NCBI GenBank assembly: GCA_031370485.1
Contig: JANMQK010000004.1
Span: 1 to 30,687, forward strand
Length of the DNA stretch: 30,687 nucleotides
From: JANMQK01 sp031370485
Lineage (GTDB): Bacteria > Acidobacteriota > Polarisedimenticolia > Gp22-AA2
Reading direction: 5' to 3'
In this document: in pieces, positions 15,771 to 24,823 of the stretch
Position numbering within the stretch: position 1 is the first letter of the stretch
Layout: each line of letters begins with the position of its first letter
Program-made: the position numbers and the translations under genes
Notes under the pieces: model-generated
What the model saw: only the letters and a program-made list of their open reading frames with translations
What the model was told of the DNA's origin: nothing
Database searches by the model: none

Positions 15771-17161
15771 CAGCACCCCGAGCCTCTCGCCAGGAGGAGT
15801 CCCAGGAACTCCTCGCCGGCCTTGTAGACGTTGCCGGCCCCCATCGTGATCACCATGTCCCCCTCGCGGGCCCGGCTGAGAATCCAGCGCGGGGCTTCCT
15901 TCAGCTCCTTGACCAGCGTGACGTCCTTGTGGCCGTGCTCCTTGATGGCCCGCGCCACTTCGTCCGCGGACACCCCGGGGATGGGCGCCTCGCCGGCCGG
16001 GTAGATGTCGCTCACCGCCAGCACATCGGCCTCGTAGAAGGAGCGGGCGAACTCGCCCAGCAGGGCCTGCACGCGGGAGTAGCGGTGCGGCTGGAACACA
16101 ACAACGGTGCGCCGGTTCCAGCCCTTCTTCGCGGCGGAGAGGGTCGCCAGGATCTCGACCGGGTGGTGCCCGTAGTCGTCGACAACCATGATCCCCGAGG
16201 CCTCCCCCTTCAGCTGGAAGCGGCGGTCGGCGCCGCGGAACTGGAGAAGCTGCGCGGCGATCGTGCCGAACGGCACCTCCAGGTCGAGCCCCACGGCGAT
16301 GGCGGCGAGGGCGTTCAGGACGTTGTGCCTCCCGGGCACCTGCAGGACCACCCGCCCGAGCTTTTTCCCCTGGAGGAGGACGTCGAACGCGGCGTGAAAC
16401 GCCTTCAGCTCGATCGCCGTGGCCGAGAGATCGGCCTGGGCCGAGAAGCCGTAGGTCACGACCGTCCGGCTGAGACGCGGGAGGATCTCCTGGATGCGCG
16501 CCTCGTCGAGGCAGACGATCCCGACCCCGTAGAACGGGACCTTGTTGAGGAAGTCGGTGAACGCCTCCTGCAGCCGCCCGAGGGTGCCGTAATGGTCGAG
16601 GTGCTCGGCGTCGATGTTTGTCACCACGGCGATGGTCGGCGTCAGCCTGAGGAACGACCCGTCACTCTCGTCCGCCTCGGCCACGAGAAGATCGCCGCGG
16701 CCGAGCTTGGCGTTGCTCCCGAGGATCCCGAGGCGGCCGCCAATGACGATCGTCGGGTCGAGCCCGGCGCCCGAGAGGACCTGCGCCACCATCGAGGTGG
16801 TCGTGGTCTTCCCGTGGGATCCGGCGATGGCGATTCCGTACTTGATCCGCATCAGCTCCGCCAGCATCTCGGCGCGCGGGATCACAGGTATCTGGCGGCG
16901 GCGCGCCTCGAGGACCTCGGGGTTGTCGGCCCGCACGGCGGAAGATGTCACCACGACGTCGCAGTCCCCCAGGTTCTGGGGACGGTGGCCCCGGCTGACC
17001 TTCCCGCCGAGGGAGCGCAGGCGCTCCACGGTGGGCCCCTCCTCGAGGTCGGACCCGGTCACTTCATACCCGAGGTTGATCAGCACCTCGGCGATGCCGC
17101 TCATGCCGCTGCCGCCGATGCCGACAAAATGGAGCCGCCGGGTCTTCCGGAGCATCACCAT
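15770..17161 (-). CDS. murC: UDP-N-acetylmuramate-L-alanine ligase MurC
   Basis: About 463 residues. The dinucleotide-like start HFVGIGGSGMSGIAEVL binds the UDP moiety, and AIAGSHGKTTTTSMVAQVL is the ATP P-loop. EADESDGSFL and TNIDAEHLDHYG complete the Mur-ligase core. The C-terminal domain has DDYGHHPVEI and VFQPHRYSR. It adds L-Ala to UDP-MurNAc in the cytoplasm. ATG 17161 overlaps the murG stop by 7 bp; GTG 17158 and ATG 17155 are close alternatives. The much longer frame running up to 17815 is antisense-like read-through of murG in another frame. Its substrate could come from MurB or, possibly, from the AmgK/MurU-like pair in this window. Confidence 0.96.
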   Translation of the reverse strand: MVMLRKTRRLHFVGIGGSGMSGIAEVLINLGYEVTGSDLEEGPTVERLRSLGGKVSRGHRPQNLGDCDVVVTSSAVRADNPEVLEARRRQIPVIPRAEMLAELMRIKYGIAIAGSHGKTTTTSMVAQVLSGAGLDPTIVIGGRLGILGSNAKLGRGDLLVAEADESDGSFLRLTPTIAVVTNIDAEHLDHYGTLGRLQEAFTDFLNKVPFYGVGIVCLDEARIQEILPRLSRTVVTYGFSAQADLSATAIELKAFHAAFDVLLQGKKLGRVVLQVPGRHNVLNALAAIAVGLDLEVPFGTIAAQLLQFRGADRRFQLKGEASGIMVVDDYGHHPVEILATLSAAKKGWNRRTVVVFQPHRYSRVQALLGEFARSFYEADVLAVSDIYPAGEAPIPGVSADEVARAIKEHGHKDVTLVKELKEAPRWILSRAREGDMVITMGAGNVYKAGEEFLGLLLARGSGC

Positions 17162-18240
17162 CCGCACATCTCCATGACCATCTCGGCGATCCTGGATGCG
17201 GCCTCGGGGCGCGCCAGCGAAGCGGCCGCCCGCTCCATCGCCACGAGCCGTCCCGGGTCGGCGGCGAGGGACAAGATCGCCTGCGCCAGCGCCTCGCCGG
17301 TAAGAGCCGCATCGTCGATCATCAACGCCGCTCCGGCCTCGGAGAGCTTGCGGGCATTCCAGCGCTGGTGATCGTGCGCCGCGGCCAGGGGGACCAGGAT
17401 CGAAGCCTTCGCGCAGGCCGCGACTTCCGACACGGTGCTGGCCCCGGCGCGTCCGATCACGAGATCCGCCTCTTCGTACGCCTCGCGGATGGCGGTGATG
17501 TAGGGGAGCACCGTCGCCTCGAAGCCGTGCGCGGCGTAGGCCGCCTTCACGCGGGCGAGATCGCGCGCCCCTGTGCCATGCACGAACCGCAGGCCGAGCC
17601 GGCGCGTAACGAGATGCGGCAGCGCGTCGATCACGGCCCCATTGAGCCGCTCTGACCCCTGGCTGCCGCCGAAGATCAACATGTGGAGCACCTCGCCGCG
17701 TGTCTTGCGCCGGGCCTTGTGGAACTCGGCGCGGATCGGATTGCCGGTCACCTCCCCGCGGCCCCCCAGGTAACCACGGGTCTCCTCGAACGGCAGCGCC
17801 ACCTTCCGCACCCATCGGGCCAGGAGCCGGTTGGTCAGCCCGGGGTAGTAGTTCTGCTCCTGGATGAGTGTCGGGACGCGCAGCAGCACCGCGGCCAGCA
17901 TCACCGGCCCCGACGCGTAACCTCCCACTCCGATGACCGCCTCGGGCCTCATTTCGAGAAGCCTCCAGAACGATTGCGCGACTCCCGCGAGGGCCAGCAG
18001 GCCTCCGCGGAGCCGCCCGAAAACCGATTTCCCGACCACCCCGCCGCTCCGGATCGCGAGAAGCGGGTAGCCGTGCCGCCCCAGGATCTCGCGCTCGAGC
18101 GGCAGCCCCGCTCCGGCGAACACGATCCGCAGTCCCTTCCGCCGCCGCTGCAGCTCCTCGGCGATGGCGATTCCCGGGTACAGATGCCCGCCGGTGCCGC
18201 CCCCGGCGACCACGATTGTCCCGACCTTCCGGTCCTTCAC
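17155..18240 (-). CDS. murG: Lipid II synthase MurG (GlcNAc transferase)
   Basis: A 361-residue GT28 glycosyltransferase that adds GlcNAc to lipid I on the cytoplasmic membrane face. The N-terminal loop VAGGGTGGHLYPGIAIAEEL is diagnostic. VIGVGGYASGPVMLAA, IQEQNYYPGLTNRLLA and FGGSQGSERLN are further signatures. The donor site contains VIGRAGASTVSE. GTG start at 18240, 10 bp after the ftsW stop. The 3' end overlaps murC. The length is typical. Confidence 0.96.
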   Translation of the reverse strand: MKDRKVGTIVVAGGGTGGHLYPGIAIAEELQRRRKGLRIVFAGAGLPLEREILGRHGYPLLAIRSGGVVGKSVFGRLRGGLLALAGVAQSFWRLLEMRPEAVIGVGGYASGPVMLAAVLLRVPTLIQEQNYYPGLTNRLLARWVRKVALPFEETRGYLGGRGEVTGNPIRAEFHKARRKTRGEVLHMLIFGGSQGSERLNGAVIDALPHLVTRRLGLRFVHGTGARDLARVKAAYAAHGFEATVLPYITAIREAYEEADLVIGRAGASTVSEVAACAKASILVPLAAAHDHQRWNARKLSEAGAALMIDDAALTGEALAQAILSLAADPGRLVAMERAAASLARPEAASRIAEMVMEMCGW

Positions 18241-18250
18241 ACCCCGGCCG

Positions 18251-19342
18251 CTACGACGAGTGCTGCGAGATGTTCAGCAGCACCCCGAGGGCGCAGAGGC
18301 TGACCACCAGGCTCGAGCCGCCGTAGCTCAGGAACGGCAGGGGCATCCCCTTGGCCGGCATGACGCCCAGCGCCACGCCGATATTCAGCATCGCCTGCAG
18401 GACCAGCCACAGCGTGATCCCCATCCCGAGGTAGAAGCCCCCGCGGTCCGGAGCGTTCGCCGCCGCGACGACCCCCCTCCAGAACAAAACGCCGAAGGCG
18501 ATGATGACCGCCGCGGCGCCGATGAGCCCGAGCTCTTCCGCGATCACCGAAAAGATGAAATCGGTGTGCGGCTCGGGCAGGAAGAACAGCTTCTGCCGGC
18601 TCTCGCCCAGGCTGGTGCCGTTGATGCCGCCGGTGGCGATCGCGAGGATCGACTGGCGCACCTGGAAGCCGGCGCCAAGCGGGTCGTCCTCGGGGCTCAT
18701 GAAGGCCAGGATCCGGCGGACCCGGTAGGGCGCCTGCAGGATGAGGACGCCCATACCCGCGAGCGCCACGCCGCCGGCGGTGCACAGGTAGCGCCAGCGC
18801 AGTCCCGCGAGAAAAAGCATCATCAGCGTCAGCAGGACATAAAGGGTGGCGGTGCCGAGGTCGGGCTCGAGATAGACCAGAAGCGCCAGTTGCGCCACGA
18901 CCACCGCGCAGGGCACCAGCGTGCCGAAGAGATCGTTGATCTTGTTCTCCTTGCGGGCGATCTGGTAGGCAAGGTAGAGAACGAGCGCGATCTTGGCGAT
19001 CTCCGAAGGCTGGATCTGGATCGGGCCGATCTTGATCCAGCGGTGCACCTGATGCGTGCGGTCGGCGACCAGGACCGCGACGAGAAGGACCGTGCTCAAA
19101 AGAAGCGCCAGGTAGACGACCGGCTTCCGGAGAAGGATGCGGTAATCGACGCGCATCGCCACCCACATGGCCGCGACCCCCAGCACCGCCGCCAGCGCCT
19201 GGCGCACCAGGAAATAATGCGCGCTGCCGTAACGCTCGAGGGCGATGACTGCCGAGGCGCTGTAGATCATCACGAGGCCGAACAGGGTGAGGCCCGTCCC
19301 CACAACGAACATCGTCTTGTCGACCGCGATCTTGCGCGCCAC
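18251..19342 (-). CDS. ftsW: SEDS-family septal peptidoglycan glycosyltransferase FtsW
   Basis: A 363-residue polytopic protein with about ten hydrophobic segments. SEDS signatures are IKIGPIQIQPSEIAKIALVL, LVYLEPDLGTATLYVLL, FQVRQSILAIATGG, and SLGESRQKLFFLPEPHTDFI followed by FSVIAEELGLIG. PFLSYGGSSLVVS lies near the C-terminus. It polymerises lipid II together with the class B PBP FtsI encoded upstream in the same operon. It starts 3 bp after the murD stop. Confidence 0.95.
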   Translation of the reverse strand: MARKIAVDKTMFVVGTGLTLFGLVMIYSASAVIALERYGSAHYFLVRQALAAVLGVAAMWVAMRVDYRILLRKPVVYLALLLSTVLLVAVLVADRTHQVHRWIKIGPIQIQPSEIAKIALVLYLAYQIARKENKINDLFGTLVPCAVVVAQLALLVYLEPDLGTATLYVLLTLMMLFLAGLRWRYLCTAGGVALAGMGVLILQAPYRVRRILAFMSPEDDPLGAGFQVRQSILAIATGGINGTSLGESRQKLFFLPEPHTDFIFSVIAEELGLIGAAAVIIAFGVLFWRGVVAAANAPDRGGFYLGMGITLWLVLQAMLNIGVALGVMPAKGMPLPFLSYGGSSLVVSLCALGVLLNISQHSS

Positions 19343-19345
19343 CGC

Positions 19346-20734
19346 TCAACTCCGCCCGGCCAGGCCCAGGACGATGCGCCGGAAATCGTCGCCCCGCTCC
19401 TCGAACCCGGAGTACTGGTCGAACGAGGCGCAGGCCGGGGCGAGGAGCACGACACCTCCGGGTGGGGAGGCCGCGCCCGCCGCCTCGACCGCCTCCGCCA
19501 TCGTCACGACCTTCGTGGAGGGAACAACCGCGCCGACCCGCGAGGCGATCGTGTCGCGCGCCTGGCCCATCAGCACCAGGTGCGCCACCCGTTCCCTGAT
19601 GAGCGGGGCCAGCTCCTCGAACGCCCCCCCCTTGTCCTTGCCCCCCAGGATCAGAACCACGTTCCCCGCAAAACTCAGGAGCGACTGGACCGTCGCCCCG
19701 ACGTTGGTAGCCTTGGAGTCGTTGTACCAGGCGACGCCGTCCAGATCCCGCACCTTTTCCAGCCGGTGCGGCAGGCCGCGGAAGGTCCCAACGCCGCGCG
19801 CCGCCTTCGGCATCGGCACGCCGCAGAGGTCGGCGACGAGAAGCGCGGCCATGACATTCTCGAGGTTGTGCACCCCGAAAAGGGGCACCGCCGAGACCGC
19901 CATCGCCCGGATCTCCCGTCCCTGCCGGCGCACCGCGATGGAGTCCGCCACGATGCAGACCCCCTCGTCGAGCTCCTGGAGGCGGCTGAATAAATGCGCG
20001 CGGGCGCGCACTTCCCGGCCCAGGGCCGTGACCTCCGCATCGTCGCGGTTCAGGACGGCGTGGTCCGCTGATCCCTGGTTGAGGAAGATGCGGTTCTTGG
20101 ACCGGTAGTAGGCCTGCGGGTCGGGGTAGCGGTCCTGGTGATCGGGGCTCAGGTTCAGGAGCGCGGCGATCCAGGGGCGGAAGGTGTCGATCCCCTCCAG
20201 CTGGAAACTGGACAGCTCGACGACGTAGTAGCGGTCGCAGGCGTCCTCGGCCACCAGGGCGCTCAGCGGCGTGCCGAGGTTGCCGCAGGCGGTGGCGTTG
20301 AGGCCGGCGTGCGACAGGATGTGGGCGGTCAGGGCGGTCGTGGTGCTCTTGCCATTCGTCCCCGTGATGCCGATGAGGATCCCCTTGAGAAACCAGGAGG
20401 CCGCCTCGACCTCGGCCACGATCCGCACCCCCTTGCGGCGCGCCTCCTCGAGCGGCGCCAGGGTGAGCGGGACCCCGGGGCTCACGGCGATGAGATCGGC
20501 GCCCGTGAAGGTTTCCGTGCGGTGCCCGCCGGTCTCGAGCGCCACCCCCTCGCGAGTGAGCGCCGCCGCCTCCGGGCCCAGCGCCTCGGCCGGCCGGATA
20601 TCCGTCAGGGTCACTGAGGCTTTGCGCCCGTGAAGGAGCCGGGCGAGCGCGAGGCCGCTCCGCGCGGCGCCCACCACGACGACGCGCGCGTTTTCGAGGC
20701 GCGCGGTCTCCGTTTGGCCCGATCGGGGGTTCAT
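19346..20734 (-). CDS. murD: UDP-MurNAc-L-Ala-D-Glu ligase MurD
   Basis: A 462-residue Mur ligase adding D-Glu. The N-terminal domain reads VVVVGAARSGLALARLL. ATP-binding ITGTNGKSTTTALTAHIL, VELSSFQLEGID and LNLSPDHQDRYPDPQAYYRSK are diagnostic of MurD. GLPHRLEKV and WYNDSKATNVGATVQSL, then LILGGKDKGG, are C-terminal signatures. It starts 7 bp after mraY ends. The length is normal and no lesions are seen. Confidence 0.96.
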   Translation of the reverse strand: MNPRSGQTETARLENARVVVVGAARSGLALARLLHGRKASVTLTDIRPAEALGPEAAALTREGVALETGGHRTETFTGADLIAVSPGVPLTLAPLEEARRKGVRIVAEVEAASWFLKGILIGITGTNGKSTTTALTAHILSHAGLNATACGNLGTPLSALVAEDACDRYYVVELSSFQLEGIDTFRPWIAALLNLSPDHQDRYPDPQAYYRSKNRIFLNQGSADHAVLNRDDAEVTALGREVRARAHLFSRLQELDEGVCIVADSIAVRRQGREIRAMAVSAVPLFGVHNLENVMAALLVADLCGVPMPKAARGVGTFRGLPHRLEKVRDLDGVAWYNDSKATNVGATVQSLLSFAGNVVLILGGKDKGGAFEELAPLIRERVAHLVLMGQARDTIASRVGAVVPSTKVVTMAEAVEAAGAASPPGGVVLLAPACASFDQYSGFEERGDDFRRIVLGLAGRS

Positions 20735-20741
20735 CGGCTCT

Positions 20742-21827
20742 CTACCTCAGTTTCAGCGTCGACAGGCTCATGAGCGCGAAGATGATGGCGACGATCCAGA
20801 AGCGGATCACCACCTTCTGCTCCGGCCAGCCGGCCAGCTCGAAATGATGATGAATCGGCGCCATCCGGAATATGCGCTTCCCGCGCAGCTTGAACGAGCC
20901 GACCTGCAGGATGACCGAGAGCGCCTCGATGACGAACAGCCCTCCTACGAACACCAGGAGGATCTCCTGCTTGATCAGGATGGCGACCGTCCCCAGGGCG
21001 CCTCCAAGCGCCATCGAGCCAACGTCGCCCATGAAAATCTGCGCCGGGTTGCAGTTGAACCACAGGAAGCCCATCGAGGCGCCCACCATCGCGCCGCAGA
21101 TGATGGCCAGCTCGCCGGTCCCTTTGACGTTCGGCACGTCGAGGTAGCCCGCGACCTTGGCGTGCCCGGCGATGTACGCGAGGATCGCGTAGGTGCCCGA
21201 CGCGATCATGGTCGTGCCGATGGCCAGGCCGTCGAGCCCGTCGGTCAGGTTCACGGCGTTCGCCGCGCCGACGATGACCAGCATCGCCCAGGGCAGGTAG
21301 AACATCCCGATGTCGGGCGTCCACTTCTTGAAGAAGGGAAAGCTGAACGTGGTGGCGTACTGATCGGTGCGCACGAGCCAAAGAAGGAAGACGGCCAGCA
21401 CGAGCGCCGCCGTCCACTGCGCCAGGAACTTCTGCCGGGCCGTCAGCCCGAGGGACCTCTTTCTCGTGAGCTTGAGGTAGTCATCGGCAAAGCCGATGAC
21501 CGCGTAGAGGAGCGTGGACACGAGGACCATCCACACATGTGCGTTGGCGAGATCGGCCCATAGGAGGGAGGGCAGGACCACCGCTAGAAGTATCAGCAGT
21601 CCGCCCATTGTCGGGGTACCTTTCTTGGCTTGGTGGGAAAGAGGTCCCTCGGGTCTGATCTGTTGCCCTATCTGGAACTCCCGCAGCCATTCGATGAGGC
21701 GGGGTCCCAGGGCCAGGCTTATCAGGAGCGCCGTGAGGGTGGCCAGCGCCGTCCTGAATGTGATGTATCGAAAGACGTTCAAGACCTTGAACTGCTCGTG
21801 CAGCGGAAGGAGCAGGTAATAGAGCAT
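20742..21827 (-). CDS. mraY: Phospho-MurNAc-pentapeptide translocase MraY
   Basis: A 361-residue, ten-helix membrane enzyme that makes lipid I from UDP-MurNAc-pentapeptide and undecaprenyl phosphate. Signatures are HQAKKGTPTMGGLLIL, VIGFADDYLKL with catalytic acidic residues, ANAVNLTDGLDGLAIG, FNCNPAQIFMGDVGSMALGG, and PIHHHFELAGWPE. ATG at 21827 overlaps the murF stop by one base (TGATG). A longer open frame extends to 22034 but is read-through of murF. The length matches the family. Confidence 0.96.
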   Translation of the reverse strand: MLYYLLLPLHEQFKVLNVFRYITFRTALATLTALLISLALGPRLIEWLREFQIGQQIRPEGPLSHQAKKGTPTMGGLLILLAVVLPSLLWADLANAHVWMVLVSTLLYAVIGFADDYLKLTRKRSLGLTARQKFLAQWTAALVLAVFLLWLVRTDQYATTFSFPFFKKWTPDIGMFYLPWAMLVIVGAANAVNLTDGLDGLAIGTTMIASGTYAILAYIAGHAKVAGYLDVPNVKGTGELAIICGAMVGASMGFLWFNCNPAQIFMGDVGSMALGGALGTVAILIKQEILLVFVGGLFVIEALSVILQVGSFKLRGKRIFRMAPIHHHFELAGWPEQKVVIRFWIVAIIFALMSLSTLKLR

Positions 21828-23254
21828 CAGTGGGTCTCCGGGCCGGAGGGCGCGCCGGCGGCCTTCACGAGCGCCTCGACGACCCGCTCCATCTTCATGC
21901 CGCGGGAACCCTTCACGAGGACGAGGTCTCCCGGGCGGGCTTCCAGGGCGAGGAAGCCCGCGGCCGCCGCCGAGTCGTCGAAGTGCCGGACTTCGAGCGT
22001 GCCGCCCCGGGCCGCGTCGGCCGCGCGCCGGCACAGGGGGCCGACCGCCACGAACAGGTCGATGCCCGCGGCGGCGACCTGACCGCCGAGGAGGACGTGG
22101 GCCCGGACTCCGTAGGGACCCAGCTCGAGCATGTCGCCCGCCACGAGGATCCGCCGGCCGCGCGGCGTGGCGTCACGCAGTAGGGCGATCGCCCCTTCCA
22201 TCGCCTTGGGATTGCTGTTGTACGAATCGTCATACATCTCGAGGCCGTTCGGCAGCAGGTGCAGCACCCCCCGCATCGGCGCCGGGCGGACCGCCTCGAG
22301 GGCGCGCGCCGCCTCGGCGAGCCCGACTCCCAGCGCGCCGCCGGCTGCCGTCGCCGCGAGCGCGTTGTAGACGTTGTGCGTTCCGGGCAGGGCGATGCGC
22401 ACCGGGACCTTCTCCGCGCCGCGGCGCAGGACGAATCTCGTCCCCTCCAGGCCGTCCGCCTCGATGTCACCGGCCGTGATCGCGGCGGTCTTTGAATTCA
22501 GGCCGAAGGGGATCGTGGTCCCGGGGAAGGCCCGCCCGAGCCGCGCCGCGTGCGTGTCGTCGGCGTTGTAGACCGCGACTGCGTCCTGGCGCATCCCGCC
22601 GAACAGCTCCCCCTTGGCGCGGGCGATCTCCTTGAGCGACCCGAAATGCTCCAGGTGGACCCGCAGCACGTTGAGCAGCACGCCGACGTCCGGGTCGGTG
22701 ATCTCCGCCAGCCGGGCGATCTCGCCGTGATAGCTCATGCCCATCTCGAGCACGCCGACCTCGGTGTCGTCGGGCATCCGCAAAAGGGTGAGCGGCAGAC
22801 CGTAGGTGTTGTTCAGGTTCCCCTCCGACTTGTAAGTGCGAAACCGCGTCCCCGCCACCGCCGCGGTCATCTCCTTGGCGGTGGTCTTGCCGGCGCTCCC
22901 GGTGATGCCGACGACCGTCATCGGCCTCCTGCGCCGCGCGAACGCCCCGAGATCCTGCAGCGCCCGGGTCGTGTCCTTGACCCGGATGAGGGCCGGCGCG
23001 TCCTTCCACTTAAGCGCGCCGCCCCTGGCCACAACCGCCGCCACGACACCCCGCTCGAGCGCCAGGCTCACGAACCGGTGCCCGTCATGCTGCGGCCCGA
23101 CGATCGCGAAGAACAGCTCACCGGCCCGCGCCGTCCGCGAGTCGATGCTGTACCCCGTGACGCGGCGCCCGCCGCCCCCTTCGGGAGGCGCTGCGCCGAA
23201 ACTCAGGACCCCTCCCATCGCCCCGGCGATCGTCGCCAGGTCGAACGTCGCCAT
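21827..23254 (-). CDS. murF: D-alanyl-D-alanine-adding ligase MurF
   Basis: A 475-residue Mur ligase. The N-terminal domain includes GYSIDSRTARAGELFFAI. The P-loop VVGITGSAGKTTAKEMTA, KSEGNLNNTYGLPLTLL and EMGMSYHGEIARLAEI are typical of MurF. YDDSYNSNPKAMEGAI begins the C-terminal domain, followed by LVAGDMLELG. It needs D-Ala-D-Ala, but no ddl gene is present in this window, so the supplier must be encoded elsewhere. It starts 2 bp after murE. Confidence 0.96.
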   Translation of the reverse strand: MATFDLATIAGAMGGVLSFGAAPPEGGGGRRVTGYSIDSRTARAGELFFAIVGPQHDGHRFVSLALERGVVAAVVARGGALKWKDAPALIRVKDTTRALQDLGAFARRRRPMTVVGITGSAGKTTAKEMTAAVAGTRFRTYKSEGNLNNTYGLPLTLLRMPDDTEVGVLEMGMSYHGEIARLAEITDPDVGVLLNVLRVHLEHFGSLKEIARAKGELFGGMRQDAVAVYNADDTHAARLGRAFPGTTIPFGLNSKTAAITAGDIEADGLEGTRFVLRRGAEKVPVRIALPGTHNVYNALAATAAGGALGVGLAEAARALEAVRPAPMRGVLHLLPNGLEMYDDSYNSNPKAMEGAIALLRDATPRGRRILVAGDMLELGPYGVRAHVLLGGQVAAAGIDLFVAVGPLCRRAADAARGGTLEVRHFDDSAAAAGFLALEARPGDLVLVKGSRGMKMERVVEALVKAAGAPSGPETH

Positions 23255-23256
23255 CC

Positions 23257-24789
23257 CTACCCCGCGGCCTGCCCGCGGGGGCGCGTCGCCCGCCCGCGCA
23301 GCGCCTCACGGACGACCTCGCGATCGTCGAAGGGAATGGTGCGGTCCGCCAGGATCTGGTAGGTCTCGTGCCCCTTCCCGGCGATCACGACGCAGTCGTC
23401 AGCCTCGGCGAGAAGCACGGCTTGCCTTATCGCCTCCTTGCGGTCCGGCACAACCCGGAAGCGCGCGGGGTCGGGTGCGCCGCCCGGGTCGCCTGTCAGG
23501 GCCTCGCGCACGCCGGGCAGGACGCCTTCGATGATCGCGACGGGATCCTCGCCCCGCGGATTGTCGGAGGTGACGAACACCACGTCGCTTCCGGCCGCCG
23601 CGGCGCGCCCCATCTTCGGGCGCTTTTCGCGGTCGCGCTCGCCGCCACAGCCGAAGACGGTGATGATGCGGCGGGGCTTCAGGTCGCGCACCGCGGCGAG
23701 CAGTTGCGCCAGCGCGTCGTCGGTGTGGGCGTAATCCACCAGGACCATGAACGGCTGCCCGGCGTCGACACGCTCGAAGCGGCCCGGGACGATGGCGAGG
23801 GCCGCGGCGCCCCGCGCGATCGCCTCAGCCGGCACGCCGAGGGCCAGGGCGGCGGCCGCAGCGGCCGCCAGGTTGCGCGCGTTGGCGCGCCCGAGAAGCG
23901 GGCTCCGGAGGAAGAGGCCGCCGTCGCCTCCGACGCCGGAGGCGATCTCGAGATCGGCCTCCAGGCCCTGCGGCGAGAAGCGGCAGGCCGCGATCCGGAC
24001 ATCGGCGCCTTTGGCTTCGCCGAAGGTGACGACGCGCGCGCGGGTCGCCTGCCGCAGGCGCGCCGCGGACGGATCGTCGGCGTTGAGGATCGCGATGGAG
24101 GAGGGCTGCAGGGCGCGGAAAAGACCCGCCTTGGCCTCGAAGTAGGCCTCCATGCTGCCGTGGAAATCGAGATGGTCCTGGGTGAGGTTCGTGAAGACGG
24201 CCGCGGCGAAGCCGATGCCGCTCGCGCGGTGCAGCACCAGCGCGTGCGACGATACTTCCATGGCGCACGAGCGGGCGCCGGCGGTCGAGAAGCGATCGAG
24301 AAGCCGGTAGAGGTCGAGCGACTCCGGGGTCGTCCGCTCGGCCTTGATCTCCTCCCGGCCGTACCGGTAGATCACGGTCCCCAGCAGGCAGGGCTTCTGG
24401 CCGGCCTCCCTGAGGATCGACTCGATCGCATGGCAGACGGTGGTCTTGCCGTTGGTGCCGGTGACGCCGATCATCGTCATCCGGCGATCGGGGCAGCCGT
24501 AGTAATTGCGCGACAGCAGGGCCAGCCCGATACGCTCGTTCTCGACCCGCACCCAGGCCATGGAGGACCCGCCTGGGGGCGCGGGGCGCGACGAGAGGAC
24601 CGCGACCGCACCGGCCCGGATAGCCTCCTCCACGAAATCGTTGCCGTCCCGTTTCTGGCCGCCAATCGCCGCGAACAGGAACCCCGTCTCCACGGCGCGC
24701 GAGTCGTAGGTGAGCCCGCGCACCTTCGTCAGCGGGTCGCCCGTGATTCTGGCGCCCGGGACTCCTTCGACGAGTTTTCTGAGTTCCAT
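23257..24789 (-). CDS. murE: UDP-MurNAc-tripeptide synthetase MurE, probably meso-diaminopimelate-adding
   Basis: A 510-residue Mur ligase. DSRAVETGFLFAAIGG marks the N-terminal domain; the P-loop GTNGKTT is at 111-117. CAMEVSSHAL and FTNLTQDHLDFHGSMEAYFE are MurE-specific. The residue-selecting motif reads DNPR at 409-412 followed by GEDP, which in characterised MurE enzymes goes with meso-diaminopimelate rather than lysine. That predicts a Gram-negative-type peptide stem. It lies 34 bp after ftsI. Confidence 0.96.
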   Translation of the reverse strand: MELRKLVEGVPGARITGDPLTKVRGLTYDSRAVETGFLFAAIGGQKRDGNDFVEEAIRAGAVAVLSSRPAPPGGSSMAWVRVENERIGLALLSRNYYGCPDRRMTMIGVTGTNGKTTVCHAIESILREAGQKPCLLGTVIYRYGREEIKAERTTPESLDLYRLLDRFSTAGARSCAMEVSSHALVLHRASGIGFAAAVFTNLTQDHLDFHGSMEAYFEAKAGLFRALQPSSIAILNADDPSAARLRQATRARVVTFGEAKGADVRIAACRFSPQGLEADLEIASGVGGDGGLFLRSPLLGRANARNLAAAAAAALALGVPAEAIARGAAALAIVPGRFERVDAGQPFMVLVDYAHTDDALAQLLAAVRDLKPRRIITVFGCGGERDREKRPKMGRAAAAGSDVVFVTSDNPRGEDPVAIIEGVLPGVREALTGDPGGAPDPARFRVVPDRKEAIRQAVLLAEADDCVVIAGKGHETYQILADRTIPFDDREVVREALRGRATRPRGQAAG

Positions 24790-24823
24790 GACTCTGGCCT
24801 CCGCCCCCTCGAGGGTACCGGGC

